From: Ulvibacter algarum
Lineage (GTDB): Bacteria; Bacteroidota; Bacteroidia; Flavobacteriales; Flavobacteriaceae
Assembly (NCBI GenBank): GCA_947488905.1
Contig: CANLBJ010000002.1
Coordinates: 186,001-250,000, forward strand
DNA length: 64,000 nucleotides
Direction: 5' to 3'
Part shown: piece after piece, positions 9,624 through 18,067 of the stretch
Position numbering within the stretch: position 1 is the stretch's first letter
Layout: each line of letters starts with the position of its first letter
Notes under the pieces: generated by a model
What the model saw: only the letters and a program-made list of their open reading frames with translations
What the model was told of the DNA's origin: nothing
The model's database searches: none
Made by a program: the position numbers and the translations under genes

Positions 9624-9661
9624 ACCACCGTAAAACTTATTTAATTAAGTTTTACGGTGGT
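9624..9661 (+). terminator. Intrinsic terminator after glmM
   Basis: The 16-bp stem ACCACCGTAAAACTTA / TAAGTTTTACGGTGGT has a six-base loop and is followed by a T run, 20 bases after the glmM stop. Confidence 0.93.
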
Positions 9662-9790
9662 TTTTTTATGTCTTATATATTCTCTTTTTTAATTATTAAT
9701 TCTGAAATTTTAACCGTTTGTTTTTTGTTAGATTCTTTAAAAGATTTGATAAATTTAATGTAGATTCGCATACAATTAATTGATAACCAA

Positions 9791-11296
9791 ATGTTTATAA
9801 AGTCTATCGGAAAAGTAGAACAAAGTGTAACTAGCTTAGAATCATACTTTGAACCTTTCAGAAATCAAATTTTAGGAATAGATAAAACATTTACTAGTCC
9901 CTATGGTGAACAAAAAATAGTTTACACAGACTGGACTGCAAGTGGTAGATTATACACACCCATTGAAAATAAAATGAGGGATGACTTTGGTCCCTTTGTA
10001 GCAAACACCCATACAGAAACATCTATCATGGGAACCACTATGACACACGCTTACCAAAAAGCGCGTACTATCATTAAAGAACACGTGGGTGCAGATAAGA
10101 ATGATGTGTTACTTACTTGTGGTTCTGGTATGACAGGGGTTATTAATAAATTTCAACGCATATTAGGCTTAAAAGCGCCAGAAAATTTACAATCACAATT
10201 AGATTTAAGTAAACAAGAAAGACCTGTTGTGTTTATAACACATATGGAGCATCATAGTAATCAAACATCTTGGTTAGAGACAATAGCAGAGGTAGTTGTT
10301 ATTCCTTGTAATGAAGTAGGTTTATTTTGCTTAGAAAATTTTAAAAAGACACTAGATTCATATAAAGATGCACCTTATAAAATAGCTTCTATTACTAGCT
10401 GCTCTAACGTAACAGGAATTAAAACACCGTATTATGAAGTAGCACGTTTAATGCATGAGCAAAACGGACTTTGTTTTGTAGACTTTGCTTGCTCTGGACC
10501 ATATATAGATATAGATATGCATCCCGCAGATCAACCAGATTCTTATCTTGATGCTATCTTTTTATCACCTCATAAATTTTTAGGAGGACCAGGTTCTAGT
10601 GGTGTTTTAGTATTTAATAATAAACTTTATAAAAATGATATTCCTGATAATCCAGGTGGAGGAACCGTTGCCTGGACAAACCCTTGGGGAGGTCACAAGT
10701 ATATTGATGATATAGAGACACGTGAAGATGGTGGTACACCAGGCTTTTTGCAAGCTATTAGAATATCACTTGCCATACGCTTAAAAGAGAAAATGGGTGT
10801 AGACAAGATGATGGCAAGAGAGGCAGAGCTACTATCTATCTTGTTTTCTGAATTAGAAGACAATCCTAAAATAAAGATATTAGCCGGTGATCATAAAGAC
10901 CGTTTAGGTGTTTTTTCATTCACTATAGAAGGCATACACCACGATCTTGTGGTAAAAATATTAAATGACCGCTACGGTATTCAATCTAGAGGGGGTTGTA
11001 GTTGTGCTGGTACTTACGGTCATTATCTTTTTGATATAGATCAACCTACATCAGACGGGCTCATTGATAAAATATTTAGCGGAGAGTTCTCTTTAAAGCC
11101 AGGCTGGATAAGAGCTTCGATACATCCAACTACCACAACAGATGAAGCTTATTTTCTTTGTAATGCTATTAAGGAAGTAGCAGAAAATGCACAAGTATGG
11201 GCAAAAGATTATATAATTCAAGGTACAACATATCGTCACGTTTCTGAAGGTAAAGAACTAAGTTCTGCTTGCAATGAAAGCTGGTTTGAGTTTTAA
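9791..11296 (+). CDS. Class V aminotransferase / cysteine-desulfurase-like PLP enzyme
   Basis: This is a fold-type I PLP enzyme of the aminotransferase class V family. The Schiff-base Lys is in SPHKFLGGPGSSG at about residue 260, with the PLP-contacting MEHHSNQ at about 155 and FVDFACSGP at about 230. The loop RGGCSCAGTYGH at about residue 395 carries Cys residues where desulfurases have their persulfide-forming Cys. At 501 aa it is about 90 residues longer than SufS or IscS, and no suf or isc genes are nearby. I therefore do not call it SufS; the substrate is unknown. The gene lies between glmM and the alternative GlmU but has its own upstream region. Confidence 0.85.
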   Translation: MFIKSIGKVEQSVTSLESYFEPFRNQILGIDKTFTSPYGEQKIVYTDWTASGRLYTPIENKMRDDFGPFVANTHTETSIMGTTMTHAYQKARTIIKEHVGADKNDVLLTCGSGMTGVINKFQRILGLKAPENLQSQLDLSKQERPVVFITHMEHHSNQTSWLETIAEVVVIPCNEVGLFCLENFKKTLDSYKDAPYKIASITSCSNVTGIKTPYYEVARLMHEQNGLCFVDFACSGPYIDIDMHPADQPDSYLDAIFLSPHKFLGGPGSSGVLVFNNKLYKNDIPDNPGGGTVAWTNPWGGHKYIDDIETREDGGTPGFLQAIRISLAIRLKEKMGVDKMMAREAELLSILFSELEDNPKIKILAGDHKDRLGVFSFTIEGIHHDLVVKILNDRYGIQSRGGCSCAGTYGHYLFDIDQPTSDGLIDKIFSGEFSLKPGWIRASIHPTTTTDEAYFLCNAIKEVAENAQVWAKDYIIQGTTYRHVSEGKELSSACNESWFEF

Positions 11297-11437
11297 ACTA
11301 AAAGACAGCTTCTTCTTTATCTAATACAGATCCCAATTCTTCAAGTACAGAACATTTCAGAAATAATAAGATTGAATCTTTAATTTTAAATTAGTTAACT
11401 ATTTTTGAAACAAAGTGCTTTCAGAGGTAATAATTTC

Positions 11438-11445
11438 TACCTTTG
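11438..11445 (+). promoter_or_regulatory. Promoter -7 box of the alternative GlmU gene
   Basis: TACCTTTG matches TAnnTTTG exactly, 34 bases before the ATG at 11480. The 183-base intergenic region also contains an exact ATTTCAGAAAT at 11354-11364; no terminator is visible after the PLP enzyme gene. Confidence 0.55.
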
Positions 11446-11479
11446 AAAGAACTAATTACTGACGACTAATTACTATAAA

Positions 11480-12655
11480 ATGAACTATATTCTTTTTGAC
11501 GGCGCTGTGCGCAACCAGTTATTACCATTTACGTTTACAAGACCTGTTGCAGACATTCGCGTAGGTATATTGACCATTAGAGAAAAATGGGAACGTATGT
11601 TGGGATCTACTACCACAACGATTACAGAAGATTACTTGGTAGATAAATACCCAATGGTTGAGATGGAAGAGAATATAATGATTAATGCTTCTTTTATTCC
11701 TTCAGAAAATTTAGTGGCTGTGATACAGGGTCTTAAAGAAAATCAAGCCGTGTTTTTTGAAGACGAACCATTAGCATTTTTTGCCAAAGAAGAACAAGAA
11801 GTAGATTTTGATACGTTTGATGTTGTGCAATACACCTATGATGATGTATTGAGAATAGAACACACTTGGGATATTTTTGCTAAAAATGGTGAAGCAATCA
11901 CTAAGGACTTTGCCTTACTAACAGAAGACAGAACTTCTCAACCTATTCCAGAATACGTAGTCGCTTTTAACAAAGAAAATATATTTATTGAAGAAGGTGC
12001 CAAGCTATTTAATTGTTCTTTAAATGCAACAGATGGGCCCATTTACATAGGTAAAGACGCAGAAGTTATGGAGGGTGTTATGCTACGTGGTCCTTTTGCT
12101 TTATGTGATAATGCTACCGTAAAAATGGGTGCAAAAATATATGGAGCCACTACTATTGGGCCTCATAGTAAAGTAGGAGGTGAGGTTAACAATTCTGTTA
12201 TAATGGGCTATTCTAATAAAGGCCATGATGGCTTTTTAGGAAACAGTGTGCTAGGTGAGTGGTGTAATCTGGGAGCAGATACCAACAACTCTAACCTTAA
12301 AAATAATTATGCAGAAGTACGTTTATGGGATTATGAGACAGAAGGGTTTGCAAGAACTGGATTACAATTTTGCGGCTTAATGATGGGCGATCACAGCAAG
12401 TGTGGTATCAACACTATGTTTAATACAGGTACGGTAGTAGGAGTGAGCGCTAACATATTTGGTAGTGGTTTTCCTCGCAATTTTGTACCAAGTTTTAGCT
12501 GGGGTGGTAGTGCTGGTATGACTACTTACAAAACAAACAAAGCGTTTGAGGTTGCAAAAATAGTAATGGACAGAAGAGGTATTGAGTTTACCGCAGAAGA
12601 CGAAGCTATTTTAGAACACGTTTTTGAAGAGGCTGCTCAGTGGAGGAAGGGATAG
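11480..12655 (+). CDS. Alternative GlmU: GlcNAc-1-P uridylyltransferase / acetyltransferase family
   Basis: The 391-aa protein belongs to the Bacteroidota sugar nucleotidyltransferase family that replaces classical GlmU. The N-terminus MNYILFDGAVRNQLLPFTFT substitutes for the usual LAAGxGTRM loop, and TRPVADIRVGILTIREKW is a strong family marker. From about residue 185 the protein shows a left-handed beta-helix hexapeptide pattern (IYIGKDAEVMEGVMLRGP), ending in the GVSANIFG block typical of acetyltransferases. Its role would be glucosamine-1-phosphate to UDP-GlcNAc, directly after GlmM. The bifunctional activity is inferred from the two domains. Enzymes of this family from other Bacteroidota could act on other sugars. 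Confidence 0.85.
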   Translation: MNYILFDGAVRNQLLPFTFTRPVADIRVGILTIREKWERMLGSTTTTITEDYLVDKYPMVEMEENIMINASFIPSENLVAVIQGLKENQAVFFEDEPLAFFAKEEQEVDFDTFDVVQYTYDDVLRIEHTWDIFAKNGEAITKDFALLTEDRTSQPIPEYVVAFNKENIFIEEGAKLFNCSLNATDGPIYIGKDAEVMEGVMLRGPFALCDNATVKMGAKIYGATTIGPHSKVGGEVNNSVIMGYSNKGHDGFLGNSVLGEWCNLGADTNNSNLKNNYAEVRLWDYETEGFARTGLQFCGLMMGDHSKCGINTMFNTGTVVGVSANIFGSGFPRNFVPSFSWGGSAGMTTYKTNKAFEVAKIVMDRRGIEFTAEDEAILEHVFEEAAQWRKG

Positions 12656-12665
12656 TATTCTCACT

Positions 12666-12986
12666 TTAGTTTAATTGAATATTTAAATTCAAGAGATTTT
12701 CTGTAAATGAGGATTTTAAATATTTTATATCTAATTCCGTCACAGAAACTGTCATTATTCCATTAAGAAAGTTATCTATTGCTTTTTTGTGATAGGTACG
12801 GAAAATGCCCCAAACCATTAATTGAACAAGGTTAGAATCATTTTTAGCTTTTAATTCTGCTTTGTCCCATGAATCATTTAAAGTTTTAAAATTTCCACTA
12901 TTTTTTTTAACCATTTTTCCATCTGAAATATCTATTTCAGAGGGGTAATATTTGATTGTTAGGCAGTATATTTCTTTGAATGTCAA
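12666..12986 (-). CDS. Hypothetical protein, 106 aa
   Basis: I do not recognise this soluble, Lys/Asn-rich protein. It begins with TTG (TTGACATTC) and has no ATG in frame at the front, so the true start is uncertain and the gene may be shortened at its 5' end. It stops 10 bases from the end of the convergent GlmU-like gene. It directly follows the decayed small-membrane-protein patch at 13000-13726 on the same strand and shares its low GC. A chance frame is possible, but Trp-containing segments (NDSWDKAELKAKN, MVWGIFRTYHKKA) look like real protein. Confidence 0.5.
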   Translation of the reverse strand: MTFKEIYCLTIKYYPSEIDISDGKMVKKNSGNFKTLNDSWDKAELKAKNDSNLVQLMVWGIFRTYHKKAIDNFLNGIMTVSVTELDIKYLKSSFTENLLNLNIQLN

Positions 12987-12999
12987 TATTTTGAGGTGT

Positions 13000-13137
13000 T
13001 TAACATTTGAATAAATAGATTATAATCGCTACTGCTACTATAACTGTGGTTACGAAAGATAAATAGAGATTGATTTTTCGTTTTTTTTTATTAATTAGTT
13101 CTTTTTTAAATATATAATAAAAAATAAAAAAAGGCAC
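13000..13137 (-). other. Short frame encoding a TM helix, possibly the shifted 3' part of the pseudogene
   Basis: A GTG-initiated 45-codon frame ends KKRKINLYLSFVTTVIVAVA followed by IIIYLFKC. That is a basic stretch and then a hydrophobic helix, the same design as the C-terminus of the 13418 protein. It overlaps the end of the broken gene at 13106 in a different frame. The simplest reading is that a frameshift split an ancestral two-helix protein; an independent small gene is also possible. Confidence 0.4.
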
Positions 13138-13390
13138 TCACAAGAATAACCACTGTAATCCCAAAAGAGATAGCAAGCCTTTTTTGATTGTCAGCCTCGC
13201 GTTGTTTTACTTTTGCTTTAAAGGCAGCAAGCTAATCTGGAGACATTTGAGTATGGTCAACAAATTTATCAAAGACGGTTTCAGAATTTTGTGGACTATT
13301 AAAATACCCTTTCCCTTTTCTATTGTTTAATTGTGCGCGGTTCATCTTTACAGATTTAACTCTTTCTACACCACCTTGACCAAAACCCAT
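13106..13390 (-). pseudogene. Small membrane-protein gene broken by an in-frame TAG
   Basis: Reading from the ATG at 13390 gives a 94-codon frame that is protein-like throughout (start MGFGQGGVERVKSVKMNRAQ) but has TAG at codon 53 (13234-13232). After the stop it continues LAAFKAKVKQREADNQKRLA and a hydrophobic helix ISFGITVVILVSAFFYF. The context SPD-stop-LAAFK suggests a former CAG Gln codon changed by one C-to-T step. The second half has the same layout as its neighbour at 13418: charged helix, Lys/Arg patch, one TM segment. An apparent frameshift near the 3' end may be a second lesion. A sequencing error cannot be excluded. Confidence 0.7.
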
Positions 13391-13417
13391 ATTTATAATT
13401 ATATTTTGCACCTTGCT

Positions 13418-13726
13418 CTATTGGCCTCGATAACTATTAGCAGCATCAAACTTTTCAAATAAAAAAGGTAATATTAGTATTAAGCTAATCGCTATTATTA
13501 TAGACACAATAAGTAAAAAATAAAACCTCCTTTTACGTTTTTTAATAGCCTTAAATTGTTCTTTTTGAAATGCAGCATATTCCCAGGTCTTCATTTCTTT
13601 ATGATCTTTAAACGCACCAAACTTACCTGAAGGCACATCTGTTTTTTCAAACTTATCAAATGATGTACTTCTTTTTCTAACAAATAATTTATGTCCTGAG
13701 GTAGTTCCGGTCGTTTTGTATCTCAT
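13418..13726 (-). CDS. Small single-pass membrane protein, 102 aa
   Basis: The N-terminal 60 residues are hydrophilic and Lys-rich (FVRKRSTSFDKFEKTDVPSG). A charged helix (FQKEQFKAIKKRKRR) and one long hydrophobic segment (FYFLLIVSIIIAISLILILP, roughly residues 68-88) follow. There is no signal peptide, so the basic patch should leave the N-terminus in the cytoplasm. The family is not recognised. Similar architecture in the broken gene next door (13106-13390) suggests that the pair arose by duplication. The ATG at 13726 is clear. Confidence 0.7.
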   Translation of the reverse strand: MRYKTTGTTSGHKLFVRKRSTSFDKFEKTDVPSGKFGAFKDHKEMKTWEYAAFQKEQFKAIKKRKRRFYFLLIVSIIIAISLILILPFLFEKFDAANSYRGQ

Positions 13727-13782
13727 AGTGCGCTTTTATAGTTATACGCAAGAATGTAGGAAAAGGTTACAGAATAAAGTAA

Positions 13783-15426
13783 CTATTTTATTTTCTTAAC
13801 CCTTTTTAAGACTAGAAAGTTCTGAGGGTTGACGCCAAGTCCAGAGATTTTTTTAGATACTAAACGCACCGCCATATCATAATACAGAGGCACTATAGGA
13901 GCATCTGCAATAATCAAACTATCCATTTTGCGATAATAGTTTTTCCTTATTTTTATGTCTGAAATATTCTGAGATTGAATATACAAGCTATCAAAAATGG
14001 CATTTTTATAATGCATATAATTAGGCCCGTTAGGCGCAAAATTTGGACTGTAAAATAAAGAGAGATAGTTCTCTGCATCTGGGTAATCTGCAATCCAGCT
14101 GGCTCTAAAAATGTCTAGTTCTCCACTTGATTTCATTTGGCGTAGGGTAGAAGGCGGCACTACATCTATAATTACTTTTAGTCCTAGTTTTTCGAGTTCG
14201 CGTTGTATGTATTCACAAACATCAAGGTATTGTGCATTTGTACCAATAGTTATTTCTGGTTGGTCATCACCAGCTTCTGTTTTATAGGTTTCAATAAGCT
14301 CTTTTGCTTTTTGCGGATTGTAACTAAATCCTTCAATTTCCTCAAAACCAGGTAATCCCTTTGGGATAAATCCATTAACAGCAGGGAAGCCCATACCATT
14401 GCGCAGATAGGTTACCATCTTTACTCTATCAAAACCATAATTTACGGCTTGACGTAAGTTTTTTGAGTTAATTTCTTCTGTACTAGAATCAAGATAAAAA
14501 CCTAGATACTCTGTATTTAAAAAAGGTGCTGTGATGAGGTTAACCTTATTTTCATATTTAGGTTGCAATTGTCCAGTGGTGGTTACAATCTCATCTTTAT
14601 ATGAATTATCTAACCCAGACATAAAATCTAGATTACCTTGTATAAATTGTAAAAACTCACTCTGTTTATCAGGTAAGAATGTGATGGCAACCGCCTCCAT
14701 ATAAGGAAGTTGATTTCCTTCTTTATCTTTTTCAAAATAATCTGGATTTTTTCTTAAAACTAATTTGATGTTTTCTTCCCACATTTTAAACAGAAATGGT
14801 CCCGTACCTACAGGGTTTCTTCTAAAGGTGTTACCGTAATGTTCTACAGCTTCTTTAGGCACGACAGAGCAGTATCGCATAGAGAGTAAACCAAGAAATG
14901 CCGGAAAAGGTTTTTTAAGTTTTATTATAAACGTACTATCATTTTTTGCTGAGTATGATGCTACATTTTGTAATACCCAACTTCCGGGAGAGGCTACTTT
15001 ATCATCCAGTAATCTGTCAAAACTATAGGTAAAATCTTCTGCGATTACTTTTCTAGTTTTAGTATTTCCGAAGACCTCATTTTTATGATATTTTACATCA
15101 TCGCGTAATGTAAAAGTATAGGTCTGCGTACTGTCATTAATAACCCAAGACTTGGCAATATCTGGAATAATGTTTAAGTCATCATCTAATTGAACCAAAC
15201 CATTAAATAATTGATTAGTAGGCCAGATAGTTTGTGGGTTTCTAGCAAAAGCAGGGTCTAAAGAGGCTATGTTACTATGCTCGTTGTACCTAAAAACCTC
15301 GTGGTCTCGAGAGGCATCTGTGCTGTCTTTACAACTTGTTGCTAGTATGGGTGCTAGGGTTGCTATTAAAAATAATAGCGAGTAATTAATAGTAGGTAAT
15401 GAGATTTTTCTAGCGATTCTAGTCAA
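13783..15426 (-). CDS. ABC transporter solute-binding lipoprotein, peptide/nickel family (SBP_bac_5)
   Basis: This 547-aa extracytoplasmic binding protein belongs to the family of OppA and DppA, which deliver oligopeptides or related ligands to an ABC importer. Lipobox: LAPILATSC. Family markers are the cluster-5 opening NIASLDPAFARNPQTIWPTN, then YTFTLRDDVKYH, FTYSFDRLLD, RNPVGTGPFLF and LRQAVNYGFDR, and the C-terminal MDSLIIADAPIVPLYYD. No permease or ATPase gene is adjacent, so it is an orphan or pairs with genes elsewhere. It starts with TTG at 15426, 21 bases after a clear TATATTTG promoter box; no in-frame ATG precedes the signal peptide. Confidence 0.9.
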   Translation of the reverse strand: MTRIARKISLPTINYSLLFLIATLAPILATSCKDSTDASRDHEVFRYNEHSNIASLDPAFARNPQTIWPTNQLFNGLVQLDDDLNIIPDIAKSWVINDSTQTYTFTLRDDVKYHKNEVFGNTKTRKVIAEDFTYSFDRLLDDKVASPGSWVLQNVASYSAKNDSTFIIKLKKPFPAFLGLLSMRYCSVVPKEAVEHYGNTFRRNPVGTGPFLFKMWEENIKLVLRKNPDYFEKDKEGNQLPYMEAVAITFLPDKQSEFLQFIQGNLDFMSGLDNSYKDEIVTTTGQLQPKYENKVNLITAPFLNTEYLGFYLDSSTEEINSKNLRQAVNYGFDRVKMVTYLRNGMGFPAVNGFIPKGLPGFEEIEGFSYNPQKAKELIETYKTEAGDDQPEITIGTNAQYLDVCEYIQRELEKLGLKVIIDVVPPSTLRQMKSSGELDIFRASWIADYPDAENYLSLFYSPNFAPNGPNYMHYKNAIFDSLYIQSQNISDIKIRKNYYRKMDSLIIADAPIVPLYYDMAVRLVSKKISGLGVNPQNFLVLKRVKKIK

Positions 15427-15447
15427 TTGAAGTGTCTTAAGTTATCA

Positions 15448-15455
15448 CAAATATA
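15448..15455 (-). promoter_or_regulatory. Promoter -7 box of the solute-binding protein gene
   Basis: The minus strand reads TATATTTG, an exact TAnnTTTG, 21 bases before the TTG start at 15426. It supports a start at or downstream of that codon. Confidence 0.6.
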
Positions 15456-15522
15456 CACCCAATTTTATTTTATGAAGCTCAAGTTACAGATGTTTAAAAT
15501 TTCAGAAGTAAAGATTAGTTTG

Positions 15523-15530
15523 TATTTTTG
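15523..15530 (+). promoter_or_regulatory. mtaB promoter -7 box
   Basis: TATTTTTG matches TAnnTTTG exactly, 18 bases before the mtaB ATG. The expected leader is therefore only about 10 bases. Confidence 0.6.
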
Positions 15531-15548
15531 TAAACTCAAATTTAATTA

Positions 15549-16898
15549 ATGTCTGCACAAAAAAAAGTTGCCTTTTACACACTAGGTTGTAAGTTGAATT
15601 TTAGTGAAACTTCTACCATTGCTCGTGACTTCACGAAAGAAGGGTATGAACGTGTTGACTTTAAAGATCAAGCAGATATCTATGTGGTAAACACGTGTTC
15701 TGTGACAGAGAATGCAGACAAACGTTTTAAGTCTATTGTAAAACAAGCGCAAAAAGTAAACCCAGATGCCTTTGTGGCTGCCATAGGTTGTTATGCACAG
15801 TTAAAGCCAGAAGAGCTGGCAGATGTTAATGGCGTTGATTTAGTTCTGGGTGCTACAGAAAAGTTTAAATTACCTTTTTATATTAATGAGTTACTCGCCT
15901 CGCCAGACAGAAGTAAGGGCGATGCGCAGATACACAGTTGCGAGATTGAAGATGCAGATTTTTATGTAGGTTCATACTCAATAGGTGATCGCACACGTGC
16001 TTTCTTAAAAGTACAAGATGGATGTGATTATAAATGTACGTATTGCACTATACCATTAGCACGTGGTATTTCTAGAAGTGATGAGCTTGAGAATGTATTA
16101 AAAAATGCTTCGGAAATTGCCGAGCAAGGAATAAAAGAGATTGTTTTAACTGGAGTTAATATAGGTGATTACGGTAAAGGAGAATTTGGTAATAAAAAGC
16201 ACGAGCACACTTTTTTTGAACTTTGCCAAGCCCTTGATGAAGTAAAAGGTATAGAAAGATTGCGTATTTCTTCTATAGAGCCTAATTTACTTAAAAATGA
16301 GACCATAGATTTTGTTTCTCAATCTAAGACGTTTGTGCCTCATTTTCACATTCCGTTACAGAGTGGAAGCAATACCTTATTAAAATTGATGAAGCGCCGT
16401 TATATGCGCGAGTTATATGTAGATCGAGTAACTAGAATCAAGCAAGTAATGCCAGACGCTTGTATAGGCGTAGATGTGATTGTAGGTTTTCCGGGCGAGA
16501 CAGATGAGTTGTTTTTAGAGACTTATAATTTCTTGACAACACTAGATATATCTTACTTACACGTCTTTACATATTCTGAAAGAGAAAATACTGAGGCTGC
16601 CACTATGGATGGTATTGTGCCTAAAAAAGTAAGAGCAAAGAGGAGTAAAATGTTGCGTGGCCTTTCGGCAAAAATGCGCCGGGCATTTTACGAAAGTCAA
16701 TTAAATAACACCCTGACAGTATTGTTTGAAGGTGAAAACAAGGAAGGCTTTATTCACGGTTTTACACAAAACTACGTAAAAGTAAAAACACACTGGAACC
16801 CAGAGTTAGTAAATACATTACATAAAGTAACCTTAACCGAAATTGATGAAGACGGTCTAGTTAGATTTAATTTTGCAAATGAAAATGTTTTAAGTTAA
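15549..16898 (+). CDS. mtaB: tRNA t6A37 methylthiotransferase MtaB
   Basis: This radical-SAM enzyme adds a methylthio group to t6A37 of tRNAs reading ANN codons, giving ms2t6A. The N-terminal UPF0004 domain supplies three Cys for the auxiliary cluster (TLGCKLN, VNTCSVTE, AIGCYAQ). The radical-SAM motif CDYKCTYCTIP is at about residue 157. HIPLQSGS and IGVDVIVGFPGET are also family-typical. A C-terminal TRAM-like segment begins at about residue 385. TLGCKLN rather than TLGCxVN-type starts fits MtaB better than MiaB or RimO. At 449 aa the length is normal. Confidence 0.93.
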   Translation: MSAQKKVAFYTLGCKLNFSETSTIARDFTKEGYERVDFKDQADIYVVNTCSVTENADKRFKSIVKQAQKVNPDAFVAAIGCYAQLKPEELADVNGVDLVLGATEKFKLPFYINELLASPDRSKGDAQIHSCEIEDADFYVGSYSIGDRTRAFLKVQDGCDYKCTYCTIPLARGISRSDELENVLKNASEIAEQGIKEIVLTGVNIGDYGKGEFGNKKHEHTFFELCQALDEVKGIERLRISSIEPNLLKNETIDFVSQSKTFVPHFHIPLQSGSNTLLKLMKRRYMRELYVDRVTRIKQVMPDACIGVDVIVGFPGETDELFLETYNFLTTLDISYLHVFTYSERENTEAATMDGIVPKKVRAKRSKMLRGLSAKMRRAFYESQLNNTLTVLFEGENKEGFIHGFTQNYVKVKTHWNPELVNTLHKVTLTEIDEDGLVRFNFANENVLS

Positions 16899-16946
16899 AG
16901 GTGTTTTAAGCCCTTACTGTATTGCTATAGATGAGTGTGATTTACA

Positions 16947-17246
16947 CTAAATATTAATACCTATAGGCAATAGAGACTTGTATTTTCTTCTATTCTTTCT
17001 TAAAAACGAAATAATTTCTGGTGCTGTAGGCATCATACTTATATTTCTATCTTTAATGTTTTGGAAAACAGCTTTAATAAAGATTTCTTTAAAACCTTGT
17101 TCTACTAAATCTTCTGGCATTTCAAATTTAGTGAGAAAGATTTTACGTTCTTGTAGCGCATATTCTATTCTTGCCATGTTGTCTCCTATCTCTAGTTCAA
17201 ACTGGCGTAAAAATTCGTTATCGTGTATTTCAACATCTTCAATCAT
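16947..17246 (-). CDS. Small GNAT-like N-acetyltransferase family protein (YjdJ/NATD1 type)
   Basis: This 99-aa single-domain protein has the layout of the small GNAT family: IEDVEIHDNEFLRQFELEIG, then a long helix (EQGFKEIFIKAVFQNIKDRN) and the C-terminus FLRKNRRKYKSLLPIGINI. The acetyl-CoA loop RGxGxA expected before that helix is replaced by EDLVEQGF, so CoA binding is doubtful. Its start lies about 80 bases from the divergent hydrolase gene. Function unknown; I consider it a GNAT relative that may have lost activity. Confidence 0.6.
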   Translation of the reverse strand: MIEDVEIHDNEFLRQFELEIGDNMARIEYALQERKIFLTKFEMPEDLVEQGFKEIFIKAVFQNIKDRNISMMPTAPEIISFLRKNRRKYKSLLPIGINI

Positions 17247-17346
17247 AATGTAGGGTTTATCCTAAAACTGGCATGAAGTTTGTTTAAGGTTCTGTAAATT
17301 TACAAAATATCTTGATTGAATTACTATTTTGAACGAAAGTTCGTGT

Positions 17347-18012
17347 ATGAATACAGAAAAAACCCATATTTACTTCGTTCCAGGCCTTGCTGCCAGTAAA
17401 GAAATCTTTAGAAATATTAATCTTCCCACTGACAAATATGTCATGCATATTATTGAATGGAAAATTCCTGGTGAAAAGGAATCTATGACAGATTATGCAA
17501 AAAGAATGGCAATTGAGGTTAAACAAAAAGATGCTGTTTTGATAGGAGTATCTTTTGGAGGCGTAGTAGTACAAGCTATGAGTGAGCATTTAACTTTAAA
17601 AAAGTTAGTACTAATATCAAGTATAAAATGCAGAAGTGAATTACCTAGAAGGCTACGTTTTGTTCAAAAAACAGGTCTGTATAATTTAGCTCCTACACGC
17701 TTTATTGTTAACGCAAAAGATTTGACTCGTTTTGCCATTGGACCACGGTCTAAAAAACGATTAGAGTTGTATAATGAATATCTTCACGTAAGAGATAAAG
17801 TATATATGGATTGGGCAATAAAAAATATGGTTAGTTATAATCGTAAAAAACCTATTCCAGGTATTATTCACTTGCACGGTGATGCAGATATGGTATTTCC
17901 TATAAAACATATAAAAAATGCTATTGTTTGTCCTGGCGGGACACATATTATGTTATTAAATAGGGCAAAATGGGTAGTAAATCAATTAAATAAAATTGTT
18001 ACTAATAATTAA
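17347..18012 (+). CDS. Alpha/beta hydrolase
   Basis: A compact cytoplasmic alpha/beta hydrolase of 221 aa. It has the oxyanion region YFVPGLAASKEIF, the nucleophile elbow GVSFGGVV at about residue 70, and a likely acid and His in HLHGDADMVFP and PGGTHIMLL. The substrate is unknown. I start at the ATG at 17347; the frame also offers a TTG at 17329. The stop lies 55 bases before the lytic transglycosylase gene, which has its own promoter-like TATCTTTA near 18045, so the two may or may not be cotranscribed. Confidence 0.8.
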   Translation: MNTEKTHIYFVPGLAASKEIFRNINLPTDKYVMHIIEWKIPGEKESMTDYAKRMAIEVKQKDAVLIGVSFGGVVVQAMSEHLTLKKLVLISSIKCRSELPRRLRFVQKTGLYNLAPTRFIVNAKDLTRFAIGPRSKKRLELYNEYLHVRDKVYMDWAIKNMVSYNRKKPIPGIIHLHGDADMVFPIKHIKNAIVCPGGTHIMLLNRAKWVVNQLNKIVTNN

Positions 18013-18067
18013 GAAATGTACTTTTATAGTGGTTAACAAATGCATATCTTTAAAACAAAGAAAAAAC

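Noticed and set aside
9791-11296. SufS or IscS cysteine desulfurase
   Set aside because: About 90 residues too long, a different Cys loop (RGGCSCAG), and no suf or isc genes nearby; kept as a class V PLP enzyme of unknown substrate.
16978-17253. 91-codon plus-strand frame opposite the GNAT-like gene
   Set aside because: The minus-strand protein has recognisable family structure; the plus-strand reading is Ser/Leu/Ile-rich as expected of a shadow frame.
17996-18067. Longer start of the lytic transglycosylase
   Set aside because: It would overlap the hydrolase stop and put 24 polar and Cys-containing residues before the signal peptide; the ATG at 18068 starts a proper signal.
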